This document shows positions 11,925 to 22,010 of a stretch of DNA of 64,000 nt, in pieces. Every line of letters starts with the position of its first letter. Position 1 is the stretch's first letter. Made by a program: the position numbers and the translations under genes. The stretch comes from Hydnum rufescens UP504. Lineage: Eukaryota; Basidiomycota; Agaricomycetes; Cantharellales; Hydnaceae. The notes beneath the pieces were generated by a model. That model worked only from the letters and a program-made list of their open reading frames with translations, did not search any database and had not been told where the DNA came from. The stretch covers positions 1 to 64,000 of the forward strand of contig MU129046.1 of assembly GCA_014904985.1 (NCBI GenBank), given 5' to 3'.

Positions 11925-12213
11925 GTGGTGATCAGAGAAATCGAATAGGAAGCGTCTTCGGTGTACTTTGAGGTGAATCTTTAGGACCTTCAGAAAGAAG
12001 ATTGAGAATTCGGGAGTCTTGGCATGATAGTCCTGGCGAGGAAAGATCTGGGAAGAGATGGGGTCGATCGAGGCCGCAGGTAAATTAAGCAGTTCCCAAA
12101 GCCCCTTGGCTTTAAAGGAAACTTGGGATGCCCCGTGTCTTGAGAGATGATATCAATATGCCAAATAGACGGAGACTTGATCCGGTCTATAACTTCCACA
12201 GGTATATCAAGAG
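11925..12213 (-). pseudogene. Unknown minus-strand gene, second paralogue, cut by copia insertion (left part)
   Basis: Minus-strand reading gives EVIDRIKSPSIWHIDI and HPKFPLKPRGFGNCL, matching the unit 3 copy at 58570-58860 and distantly the first paralogue at 9672-9900. The gene is interrupted at 12214-12218 by the copia element, and its upstream part resumes at 22011-22200. The rest of the family is unrecognised. Confidence 0.5.
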
Positions 12214-12219
12214 GCGATT

Positions 12220-12611
12220 TGTGGCTATGTAAAACTGAAGGACTCCGGGAACCAACAACGAAGGCAGATAGATCTGTAAGGGAGCCTAAATGCTCAAGCA
12301 GAGTGAGGGCAGGTGGAGCAAAAGAGACTATGGTATTTGAGACTACTGGCCAATCTATGGCCTACAGGATAGGAGAAAAAAATACAGGAGTTACAAGTAG
12401 AATCACAGAGACGTACTAAAGAGAATACATGACAAATTATGTCAGTGGTCCATGGGCGCAGGAAACTGCTCATGGACCTAGGAGACATCCGCCGAATGTA
12501 GCAGACGCACTTGAACCCAATGTGATTACCGAATAGGGGTTGCCCCCTTTAAAACCATCCTTCAGGCTGCCAGACCCGTCCTTCGGCCCATCAAACACTC
12601 CAACTCCAACA
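12220..12611 (-). repeat. Copia 3' LTR
   Basis: This 392-bp LTR is nearly identical to 21640-22010. By eye there are about a dozen substitutions, mostly transitions, plus a 21-bp segment (about 12564-12584) that is absent from the other LTR and looks like a short internal duplication of CCGTCCTTC-type sequence. Confidence 0.9.
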
Positions 12612-12639
12612 CTCCCCCTCAAGCACGACCTAATCCAAG

Positions 12640-14890
12640 TCCAACTGCATGAAAATCCGATTTCATCGGCCTGAGGGCTTTCGTGAGAATGTTGGCCATC
12701 ATTTTGTCTGTGGGACAATAAGTAAAGTTGAAGGTTCCATCTTCAATCGTCTCGCAGATAAAGTGAAACCGTATATCAATATGTTTCATTCAGGCATGAT
12801 AATTGTTGCCCATTGTGAGTCTTAATGCCGACTGATTGTCACAATAGAGCACTGTCAGCCCAAGTGAAAGCCGAAACAATTTGTTAATTAGCCACCAAAG
12901 CCATATACCTTCTTTGGCTGCATGCATCACGGCGACATATTCTGCCTCTGCCGTAGATAATGTGACCAGCTCTTGTTTTCTCAAGCTCCATGAGATGGCA
13001 CTGCCATTGATTAGAAATGCGTATCCGGAGATCACATGTCGGTGGCTCTGTGTGGCTCCATCGGCATCTGTGAAGCCGAGTAGATCATGATGTTCAGTAC
13101 CATACACTAGATTAACATCTTTTGTACCTACCAAATATCGGATGATTCATTTGGCGGCCTCCCAGTGTACTGGTCCCAGGTTGTCAAGGAATTGGGATAA
13201 AGTTGAAACAGCAAAAGTAATATCGGGGCAGGTGGCTACCGATGCATACATAAGGCTGCCAATAGCCTTGCGATATGGAGTCCGTTTCATTTGGGTGACA
13301 TCTGTAAGATCGGTTGGGCAGTCTGCCCACGAGTACATGGCCCTGGGCTCCATCGGCGTAGTAACAGGCTTTGCATCATTCAGGGAGAATTGTCCAATGA
13401 TAGAGTTGATGTAAGAAGTCTGCGAGAGTCGAATAACTCAGGATTTGCGATCTCGCTCAACCTTAATTCCAAGTAGCCAGTGTAGTGGCCCAAGATCGGT
13501 AATAGAGTACTTAGCTTATATCTCCTTATACACATTGAGCAACCTTCTCGATGGACCCATAAATGTGCAATCGTTGACATGGATTGCCAGTATAAGTGGC
13601 TGTCCCTCTTCCTCAGTATGAAAAACACTGGGATCGGCTTGGCTTGTGCTGAATCCGAGATCAGTAAGGGCCCATGAGAGTGAATCGTACCAGCATCAGC
13701 CAGCTTGTTTAAGACCATAAAGGGTCTTCCATAATCACGGGATCGTATTCGTACCCCGAGGTTTGTAACTGGGGGGGAATTGCATGTAAATTTCCTCGTC
13801 GGGGTCCAATTCGCCATTTAGATAGGCACCATTGAAATCAAATGAGTCAATGTCCCAGTCCTTTTTGGCAGTGATTGCAATGATCATCTGAAAACTTGCC
13901 ATTCGGGCCACGGGAGAATAGGTTTTGTAATAGTCAACACCGTAAATTTGAGTGAAACCGCGAGCAACGAGACGTGCCTTGTATTTTAAAATACTACCAT
14001 CGGCCTTGCACTTGATCTTAAAGACCAATTTGCAGTCAACAATGTTTTTACCTTGGGGTCTCGGCACTTCTTCATACATTCTGGCATCCTCAACAGTTTT
14101 GAGCTTGGTATTGGTAGCCTTCTCCCATTCTGGCCAATCAGTCCTCAATTTTGCCTCTTCCAGCGATCCGGGGTCATGATCCAGGTCCTGTAGTGTGACA
14201 TTGTTGAATTCAATGTAATACATGGCATCATTGACAAAAGAATTTGTGTCTTCGGTATTACCAAATGTGGCACTGCTCCCCCTGACGCCGGGGATTTGGC
14301 TGTCGGGTTTCGAATGCAAATAGCCGTGGACTGTACCTTCGCCCTGTTCAAGGCGTTGTACATACTGGGAGGGCTTGTGGGCACGAGTGGATCGCTGTTC
14401 GGGTTGAATGGTCCGAACCGGGTTTGGCGCCGAAGGTATTTCAAGGAGCCGGGGTGCTTGGACAGGCGTGGTCGGCCCATATTCTGTGCGATCCCCATCA
14501 TCTGACTCAGCCGGGTCGGCATGGGGCGGTGGTGTAGCAGATGGAGCTGGCAGTGGGGTTTTGGTGTCTACTGGGCGTGGCTGAGTGCCGGTGCTCAGTT
14601 TATTGAAGGGAATTTCAATCATCGGCACAATAAACTTGATGTTTCGTTCAACCGAGATCTTATTCCGCCCTTTCCAATAAATTCTGTGAGCATGCAGGCT
14701 ATCATTATCATAGCCTACCCAAAACCCTTCATTCGCGCGTTCATCCAATTTTGACCCAGAGTCATTGTGGACCCAAACTCGCTGGCCCCAAATAGGGACA
14801 TTTGCCAGGCTCGGTTTCTCTTTTGTAAGTTGTTCGAAAGGAGTCATGTGGCTGAGGACCCGAGTGGAAGTACAATTTTTGAGCCATATG
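12640..14890 (-). pseudogene. Copia reverse transcriptase - RNase H (pol 3' half)
   Basis: On the minus strand, 14890-13735 holds the region before RT (CIWLKNCTSTR and MTPFEQLTKEKP) and the RVT_2 start (CKLVFKIKCKADG, YKARLVARGFTQ, VDYYKTYSPVA, DSFDFNGAYLNG). A frameshift near 13750 and stops to 13380 follow. The catalytic YVDD appears as HVND (about 13575-13590), so RT is dead. RNase H follows at 13353-12680 with TDADGATQSHRH, TLSTAEAEYVA and YCDNQSALRL, then HIDIRFHFI after a stop at about 12790. It belongs to the same element as 19702-21600; roughly 20 residues at the integrase/RT junction are missing around the inserted palindromic element. Confidence 0.88.
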
Positions 14891-14911
14891 CACCTTGGTC
14901 AGTCATCTAAG

Positions 14912-14965
14912 CCTACCTAGTTAGGTACCACTTCCGGGGCAGATAATGGTACCTAAGTAGGTCCC
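14912..14965. repeat. Left terminal hairpin of the palindromic element
   Basis: Two arms of about 24 bp (ACCTAGTTAGGTACCACTT and its approximate complement) flank a GGGGCA loop. It reads as the same structure as 19645-19699 in inverted orientation, so each end of the element is a self-complementary hairpin rather than a simple terminal repeat. Confidence 0.8.
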
Positions 14966-15470
14966 ATCACTATTCCGGCCGAAATGGCCATTTTATGATT
15001 TGCACTTCAGTCAACCGAATTGGCCGAAGTGGCCGAAAATTGGCCGAAAATTGGCCAAAACTGGGACTTAGAGAATCTCAGACTTGCACCAGGCCATACT
15101 GGCTTATCGGGGATAGTATGTTCCATTTATATTTATTTATTTATTTATTATCACTATATTATACATATAATGCCCTCAGTCAGAGGGCAGTCTTATTTAT
15201 TTATTCAAAAATTCCATTAAAAAAAAACATACCACACCCGCAGTGGGTGTGGTACCGTCCGTATAAATCAAAAAACAAAGTACTTAGTAGCACCACACAC
15301 CCACTAGGGTGTGTGGTACCGTCCATAGGAATATTAAAAAAAACTACTTGGTAGCACCACACACCCGCTAAGGCAGGGTGTGTGGTACCGGGGGCACGGC
15401 TTGGCGCGTCACCGTTGGGCGCGGGTTACGGATTGCCATTGAGGGGGGTCGTCGTTTTGGGAGGATCCTA

Positions 15471-17319
15471 GAATAGTAGTGTATCTTAGTAAAAAAAATT
15501 TCGAAGTGACGCAAAAGGAGCAGCTTGCGCTGCTCCTTTTGCGTCGTACATATAGAAATAAAATAAAATAAAAATCTTGTAGTACCACACCCACCGAAGT
15601 GGGTGTGGTACTCGTTTCGCACCGCGGTCGCGCGGTTTGTACTCGGTATGGGTCATCATTTGGGGGGTTGGTTCATTTGCGGGTTTCCATCCTCGCGTGT
15701 TTGTTCGGGGTCGCCGGTCTTGATTGGGGGGTTCAAATGACAACCTAGAATAATAAATAATACATTAGTAAAGAGGAAAGAAGACAAGCCACGCAAAAGG
15801 AGCAGCGTATGCTGCTCCTTTTGCGCGGTTATACTTGTACACGGAGATTGCTTACCTGAATGTTACCACACACCCGCTCGAAGCGGGTGTGTGGCTCTGT
15901 CTGGTGTTTCTGGCGTCTTGCGCCGTGGGCTCCCGTTCGCGGGTTTTGTCTGGCGGTTCGTCGTTGGCGGGTTTCGTTTGTTTTCGCGGGTCGCATCATC
16001 GTTTCCCGGGGGAAGGGGTTCGTTTGGCGGGCCTTTGGGCCTCGTTCGGTGGGTCGCGGTTCACGGTTCGTGCGGGTTTGGTGCGGGTTGTGGGTGCGGA
16101 CGGACAATCTACGATAATAAATGATATGTTAGTGCAAAACAAAAAAAAAACAAAAAAAGAAAAGCCACGCAAAAGGAGCAGCATTGGCTGCTCCTTTTGC
16201 GTGACGGTACTGGAAAACCAATGCACCCGCTTCAGCGGGTGCGTGGTTCCTGTGGCCTTCTGGCGCGGTTTTGGCCGGTTACGATTCGCGGGTCGCGCGC
16301 GGGTTGTCATTTCGGGGAGGGGGGGGGGGTTCATATGGCGGGTCTTCATTTATTTCTTGTCGTTCGGGCGGTAGTCTAGAATAATAGATAATATGTTAGT
16401 TAAAAATTAAAACCAGCGCAAAAAGAGCAGCATTGGCTGCTCTTTTCACGCTGGTAGAGGTGCAGGCATAACTTATCTTATATAGAACCACACACCCGCC
16501 ACAGCGGGTGTGTGGTTTGCTTGGCGGGCGCGTTCTCACTTGCCGTGGCTCGCCTTTGTGTTTATCGCGTATTCCGTTTGGCGTGTTTTCGGTTGGCGCG
16601 GTGTTGTTTGAATCCTGGCTGGTCGGGCCCTCGTCGTTGGCGGGTGTGTGGTCTGGCCCGTTTCGGCGGCTCTCCGTTCCGCTCATCCTTGTTCAGCGGC
16701 TCTTCATTTCGTTGGTTGGAGGTTGGGCGATAACCTAGAAAAGTCGATAGTGTTAGTTAGTAATTAGAACCTGCGCAAAAAGGGCAGCACTAGCTGCTCT
16801 TTTTGCGCAGTTGCGTACACAAGATACTTACCTTGCATACCACACACCCGCCGCAGCGGGTGTGTGGTTTGCGTGACTTCCTTGTTTTGTGCGGGCTATC
16901 GTTCGGCGGGTTTTCATGTGCCCTGGCTTTGGTTGGGCTGGTGCGGACGTTCGTTCAAATCATGACCTAGAATATTAAAATGTGTTAGTTAAAAATTCGA
17001 AAAGGCACAAAAGGAGCAGCTATCGCTGCTCCTTTTGCGCGGCTGTATCTATTGGGGGGGGGGAACTCACGTTAAACAGTGCCACACACCCGCCGCAGCG
17101 GGTGTGTGGTTCCTGGGGCTACCCATTGGGCGGTCCGTTGTTTGTTTGGTTTGGCTCTTGCCGTTCGGGCCCTCGTTGTGCGGCGGGTTTTTGTCTCGGG
17201 CCTTAGACCATAATCTAAAATAATAAAAGCTACGTCAGTATAAGAATTCGAAGTGGCGCAAAAAGAGTAGCTTGCGCTACTCTTTTTGCGCTATTTGTAC
17301 CTACTGAGACAAAACTCAC
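15471..17319 (-). other. Left array of intron-like modules (sense minus)
   Basis: Predicted introns, listed from the centre outward: 17215-17319 (GTGAGT), 16967-17070 (GTGAGT), 16735-16831 (GTAAGT, with TACTAAC branch), 16376-16476 (donor changed to ATAAGT), 16109-16210 (GTACCG), 15745-15855 (GTAAGC), and a seventh near 15471-15580 whose donor is lost. All acceptors are CTAG, GTAG or TTTAG, preceded 15-30 bases upstream by CTAAC or CTGAC. Each intron contains a perfect or nearly perfect 16-18 bp hairpin with a 4-6 nt loop (for example 17256-17292 and 16771-16810). Intervening exon-like stretches are 135-258 bp; two of the three examined closely have stops in all three frames. Further degenerate exon hairpins lie at 15229-15386. 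Confidence 0.7.
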
Positions 17320-17394
17320 CTTATGACCACACACCCGCAGCAGCGGGTGTGTGGTCGTGTGTTCGCCTTTCTGGGCCGTTGCTGGTGTGGTGTG

Positions 17395-18066
17395 CGTAGC
17401 TGTGCAATTCAACGCCGGCAATTGCCGGTACTCGAAAAGCGCCCAAGTGCTGGTGCTACAAACATAATACATATTAGTAGCAAGTATCTAGACATGGAAT
17501 ACATGCTATATAATAAGTATTTATCCAAAAATGCGAAGAAGAAGATGATAATAAGTCAGAGCTCACTGAGACATGATATGCCTAATTGCAAAGTGGATTG
17601 GGCCACTTCTATAGGTCAGAATTAGCCCAAATTGAAATATATTAATGGTATATATGCACCCTACATGGGCGACTGATTATATTGGACGATCCGTCCATTT
17701 TTCAATTTTTCGCACCCTCAATTCCCTAATTAGGGAATTGAGGGTGCGAAAAATCGAAAAATGGACGGATCGTCCAATATAATCAGTCGTCCATGTAGGG
17801 TGCATATATACTATTAATATATTTCAATTTGGGCTAATTCTGACCTATAGAAGTGGCCCAATCCACTTTGCAATTAGGCATATCATGTCTCAGTGAGCTC
17901 TGACTTATTATCATCTTCTTCTTCGCATTTTTGGATAAATACTTATTATATAGCATGTATTCCATGTCTAGATACTTGCTACTAATATGTATTATGTTTG
18001 TAGCACCAGCACTTGGGCGCTTTCTGAGTACCGGCAATTGCCGGCGTTGAGTTTGCATCTTCCTCC
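17395..18066. repeat. Central near-perfect inverted repeat of the palindromic element
   Basis: The arms, 17395-17729 and 17730-18066, are reverse complements with only a few mismatches and meet without a spacer at CCCTAA/TTAGGG. Both arms contain a potential start (ATGTATTATGTTTGTAGC, at 17987 on plus and about 17472 on minus) that opens the first exon of each outward array. A converging 100-codon frame (KYLDMEYMLYNKYLSKNAKK) is present identically in both arms on the opposite strands, and whether it is used is unknown. Such a structure would extrude a cruciform or give long double-stranded RNA if read through. Confidence 0.9.
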
Positions 18067-18150
18067 GCATCTCCGTTACCACAACAGGCAACCGCCTGGA
18101 AAGGCAACCACACGACCACACGCCCGCCGCTGCGGGTGTGTGGTCACAAG

Positions 18151-19263
18151 GTGAGTGTTTTTATTAATAGATACAACAGCGCAAAAAGAGCAGCGAAAGC
18201 TGCTCTTTTTGCGCTGCTTTGAATTTTTTAACTAATGTGTCGTTTATTATACTAGATTGAGGCCTGCTCCAAGGCCCACGAAAGCCCACGAAACGACAAG
18301 GGCCCAAACGGCAACGCGACACGCCGAAACGCGCCAAACGGCAACGCAACACACAGCAACGCGTCAAACGAGGGCGCGACGCGCCAAACGGCAACACGCC
18401 AAACGAGGACGCGACACACGGCAACGCGATATACGGAAACCCACCAAACAAGGACGCGACCGCGCCAAATGAGCCACACACCCGCCACGGCGGGTGTGTG
18501 GCACTATGTAAGGTGAGTCCCCACCCCCCCAGTAGCTACAGCCGCGCAAAAAGAGCAGCGAAAGCTGCTCTTTTTGCGCTGCTTTGGAATATTTTACTAA
18601 CGTGTGTTTACTTATTTTAGATTGAGGCCTCGTCCAACGCACGACGAGAGCCCAAACGGCAATGCGACGTACGGAAACGCGACACGGCAACGCGACATAC
18701 GGCAACGCGACACAGCAACGCGACCCACGGCAGCGCGCCACGGCAACGCGACACACGACAGCGCGACACGGCAACGCGCCAAACGAGGGCGCGACCGCGT
18801 CAAATAACGCCCCAGGAATCACACACCCGCCACGGCGGGTGTGTGGTTCTATATCAGGTGAGTCCCTTCCCCCCCCCCCGCTCCAGTAGCTTCAGCCACG
18901 CAAAAAGAGCAGCGAAAGCTGCTCTTTTTGCGTGGTGCTTATTTCTTAACTAATTTAAACATAGTATTTTGTAGGTTTCAACTTCTCTCGCGAACGAATA
19001 CCGACAAAGAACCCGCCGTAACCCCGCCTATCGACGCCCGAACGACGGGGGACCCGTATGAACCGCCGTGCGTACGAGCCCGCGTATGTACGAGCCCGCG
19101 TACACGGCCCCAGTACCCTACACCTGCCGCAGCGGGTGTGGGGCACAAGGTATGTCTCATGTTTTGTTTGATTTCTTAGTCTTGTGGCGCAAAAGAGCAG
19201 CATAAGCTGCTCTTTTTGCGCTGCATTCATGTTCTACTAATATTTTATTCCTTATTTATCTAG
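18151..19263 (+). other. Right array of intron-like modules (sense plus)
   Basis: Predicted introns are 18151-18255, 18513-18620, 18858-18974 and 19150-19263, with donors GTGAGT, GTGAGT, GTGAGT and GTATGT. Branch points are ACTAAT, ACTAAC, ACTAAT and ACTAAT, and acceptors are ACTAG, TTTAG, TGTAG and TCTAG. Each holds the GCAAAAAGAGCAGC hairpin with a 4-nt loop (GAAA in the first three, TAAG in the fourth). Exon-like stretches are 18256-18512 (257 bp), 18621-18857 (237 bp) and 18975-19149 (175 bp), and each has one open frame. The phases fit for exon 1 to exon 3 but not exon 1 to exon 2, so coding is uncertain. The splice signals are far better conserved than the exon sequence. Confidence 0.7.
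18256..18857 (+). repeat. Low-complexity exon repeats (ACGGCAACGCGAC type)
   Basis: Two successive exon-like stretches are built from imperfect 10-15 bp repeats of ACGGCAACGCGACAC and GCCAAACGAGGACGC. Translated, they give repetitive RDTATRHTATR or NGNATHSNA peptides in different frames. They have few T residues on the sense strand. Left-arm exons share the GCCAAAC/AACGA flavour but not the strict repeats. Confidence 0.65.
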
Positions 19264-19644
19264 ATCCTTGACCAGAATCCCCGCGAGCCCCCAAGCAGAA
19301 CCGGCCGAACGAGATGTGGCGAACGATAACTACGAACGAACCCCCACAAATGAAGACCGACCACTCGAGGGAGTGCCCAAAAGGAACCGGCCCCCGACCG
19401 CACTCGCTGCGGGGGGTACGGTGGGTATATGCGGGCGCGTGACCCGCATAAACCATCCCCCCCTGTGGTGGCAGACCCCGGGGGGGATAATATGTATATA
19501 GCATAATATGTATATAATTATAGTAGTAATAATAATAATAATGATAATAATAATAATAAATAAATATATAATCTAGCACAGCCATGGATTGGCTGAAATG
19601 AATCGGAATGACCGTATTTTGGCCGTATTTCGGCCATACTGTCT

Positions 19645-19699
19645 GGGGACCTATTAGGTACCATTTTCTGCCCCGAAAATGGTACCTAATTAGGTCCCC
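19645..19699. repeat. Right terminal hairpin of the palindromic element
   Basis: Minus strand: GGGGACCTAATTAGGTACC, then ATTTTC, a GGGGCA loop and the complementary arm with one base missing. It matches the left terminus at 14912-14965. Confidence 0.85.
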
Positions 19700-19701
19700 A
19701 A

Positions 19702-21600
19702 TTTAGCTGACCAGCCTGTGAGAATCCTCCGATTCAGGGACTCGGTGACACCATTGTGTTGTGGCATATTGTGTGTAGTTAAGCGCCATTCGGTCCCCTG
19801 AGTATGCAGGAACTCCGTGAATGCCGAACTCGTGTATTCACTGCCTCGGTCTGAGTGCAGCCATTTGATTTGGACACTGTGCTGGGTCTTTGCCCATGCT
19901 GCATAGTCCTTATAGGCACCAAAGGCTTCGTCCTTTGTGCGTATGACCCGAATTTTTGAATATCGGGTGGCGTCATCTGTAAATGTGACATAATACAAGT
20001 GCCCACCCAATGAATTAATCAGCAACGGTCCCCAAACATCCGTATGAATTTCATCACCAAAAGAAGATGCAAGTGGTGCCACCCATTCCTTCTGAATGAC
20101 TTTCCATGTGGCCTTCCCATATTCACACGAATCACAAGTGAATTCATTTAGGTCATCAATGAGTTTGATGCCTTGAATGACATTATTTTTAATGAGGGAA
20201 TGGATTGTGTCAATGGAAATATGGCCCAGTCGTTTATGGAGTTCGGAGAGTTTTACAGTTTCAGTCATGGCCCCAGCTGCCATACTGGCATGCTTGACTT
20301 TGTATAGACTGTTTCCGCCGACTGGGATTTTGCCGATGATGGCACCCTTGGAATTCTTGATCCTACACAGGTTTCCATCAAATAGAACCTTGTGGCCTGC
20401 CTTTGTAATACAATTGATTGAGACAACCATAAGTCCCATTTCGGGGGCATGCAGGGCATCGCGTAGAATAACCGGGGTGAATTTTCTGGCATTCGGGACT
20501 TGTATCTTTAGATCACCAGTACCAACAGCATAGAAAATCCGTTTGTCAGCTGCCGTGATCAGTCGAGGATCAATAGAACAGTAGTTGATAAACAACTCTT
20601 TGTAGGGCGACATGTGTCTTGTTGCCCCTGAATCATATAGTTCGGCATAAGTGAGGGAATTCGGTTGATTGTTCGGTGTGGCCCCAATGCCTGTATCAGG
20701 CTCGGCGGCCTCGATTATCACCCATGCTTCAACATCGGCATGCTCTGTGGCCGCCGATGTGCTCTCTTTAGCACCCGTATTAGAACCCGAGTGGCCCCGA
20801 GGCCCCTGTCCTTCCTTTCCTCCCCCCTTTGCCCAACAGTCTGCCTTAACATGGCCCTTCCAATGGCAATTGAAACACTCAATGTTCCTCCTGCCCTTCT
20901 TCTGCCCATCAGCAGAGAAGGCCTCATCAGTACTCGATTTCCCTTTTCCCTTTTTCAGGGATTGTCGGTTGTATTCATCTGTCATGAGCCGAATAACGAG
21001 GGCCGACGTAACCGTCTTCTCACTGAGATCAGCGGCTGCTGTGATGGAATTCATCATGTTGTCATACGCCTTGGGGAGAGATCCCAACAGTACGTTGGCA
21101 TATTCTTCATTTGAAATGGTGGCCCCATAGATGCCAGTTGCTCCTTGAGAGCACCAAGTTTATTGAAATGCGCCCAGACATCATCGTTGGTGCCGCACCA
21201 AGTATTCTGTAGCCGTTTCTGTAGATCGACCAGAATTAGTTTCGAGCGTCCTTCGTATAGGGCCCGAAGTTGCTCCCAGACCTCCTTGGCCTTGAGCCCA
21301 GCCTTAATCTGGCTGAACACCGTGTCGGGGACCGAGCCGGCGACAAGCTGTTTCACCATGGCCTCATCCCTCCTCCATCGTGCCTCTGGTGCAAGTCTGT
21401 CGACCGTCCCAGCCTCGGAATAGTCCGACATAATTGTGTCGCTCGTAAGGTGCTCAAGCAGCCCCTTCACATCCAGGGCCCACATAATCCGGTCTTAGTA
21501 TGTGACCCAATTGGCTCCATTGGCTGCCAACTTCATTACCCTAATCTTGAATTCGTTGCTCATGGTTCTCGTCGGTGTCGTAGGAAAGGTTTAAAAAGGT
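19702..21600 (-). pseudogene. Copia gag - protease - integrase (pol 5' half)
   Basis: The Gag N-terminus begins near 21562 (NEFKIRVMKLAANGANW) and runs to 21130, where a one-base deletion in a GGGG run shifts the frame. The continuation, open at 19690-21087, carries LLGSLPKAYD, the zinc knuckle CFNCHWKGHVKADC, protease YDSGATRHMS, the integrase HHCC domain (LHKRLGH..CDSCEYGK) and the DDE core: TDVWGPL, HSDRGSEYTS and HNGVTESLNR. The frame ends in the palindromic element at about 19699. The rest of the polyprotein is at 12640-14890. Apart from the frameshift and the insertion this half is well preserved, so loss of function may be fairly recent. Confidence 0.9.
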
Positions 21601-21639
21601 GATGTGTTTTCTAGGAGAGTGGCAATGGGCCCATAACCT

Positions 21640-22010
21640 TGTGGCTATGAAAAACCGAAGGACTCCGGGAACTGACAACAAGGGCAGATAGATCTGTAAG
21701 GGAGCCTAAATGCTCAAGCGGAGTGAGGGCGGGCAGAGCAAAAGAGACTATGGTATTTGAGACTACTGGCCAATTTATGGCCTACAGGATAGGAGAAAAA
21801 AATACAGGAGTTACAAGTAGAATCACAGAGACATACTAAAGAGAATACATGACAAATTATGTCAGTGGTCCATGGGCGCAGGAAACTGCTCATGGACCTA
21901 GGAGACATCCGCCGAATGTAGCAGACGCGCTTGAACCCAATGTGATTACCGAATAGGGGTTGCCCCCTTTAAAACCATCCTTCGGCCCATCAAACACTCC
22001 AACTCCAACA
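21640..22010 (-). repeat. Copia 5' LTR
   Basis: This 371-bp LTR matches 12220-12611 and is followed directly by the GCGAT target duplication (22011-22015). It lies upstream of gag in element sense and would hold the promoter. Confidence 0.9.

Larger units (their letters stand above)
14912..19699. mobile_element. Palindromic, hairpin-ended element carrying two divergent arrays of intron-like modules
   Basis: This 4.79-kb segment splits the copia pol. Both ends are matching hairpins (14912-14965 and 19645-19699), followed inward by GGCCGAAAT-type repeats and A/T-rich stretches. Its centre (axis 17729/17730) is a near-perfect inverted repeat with arms of about 330 bp. Outward from the centre, each arm holds a series of modules of about 240-380 bp: seven on the left (sense minus) and four on the right (sense plus). 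Each module has a GC-rich exon-like stretch ending in a CCACACACCCGC hairpin, a 5' splice site, a GCAAAA-G-GAGCAGC hairpin, a CTAAC-type branch point and a CTAG/TTTAG acceptor. No transposase or other family was recognised. Flanks give at best a loose 7-8 bp target duplication (GCTAAAT-like). It may be a non-autonomous foldback element or a spliced non-coding RNA locus. Confidence 0.75.

Noticed and set aside
15518..15545. Rho-independent terminators (GC-rich stems followed by T runs).
   Set aside because: Fungal nuclear DNA; stems are within predicted introns and paired A/T tracts are part of the stem.
15829..16690. Long Arg/Thr/Pro-rich frames in the left arm on the minus strand (15829-16107, 16396-16686).
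   Set aside because: They cross predicted splice sites and derive from GC-rich repeats; stops interrupt exon frames.
17718..17741. CCCTAATTAGGG at the centre of the palindrome resembles two head-to-head telomere repeats.
   Set aside because: Only one unit per side is present; a chance match at a symmetric centre is enough to explain it. No telomere-fusion context.
15229..19222. CRISPR-like array because of regularly spaced palindromes.
   Set aside because: The spacing varies (about 240-380 bp), repeats differ, orientation flips at the centre, splice signals accompany each unit, and the organism is clearly a eukaryote.
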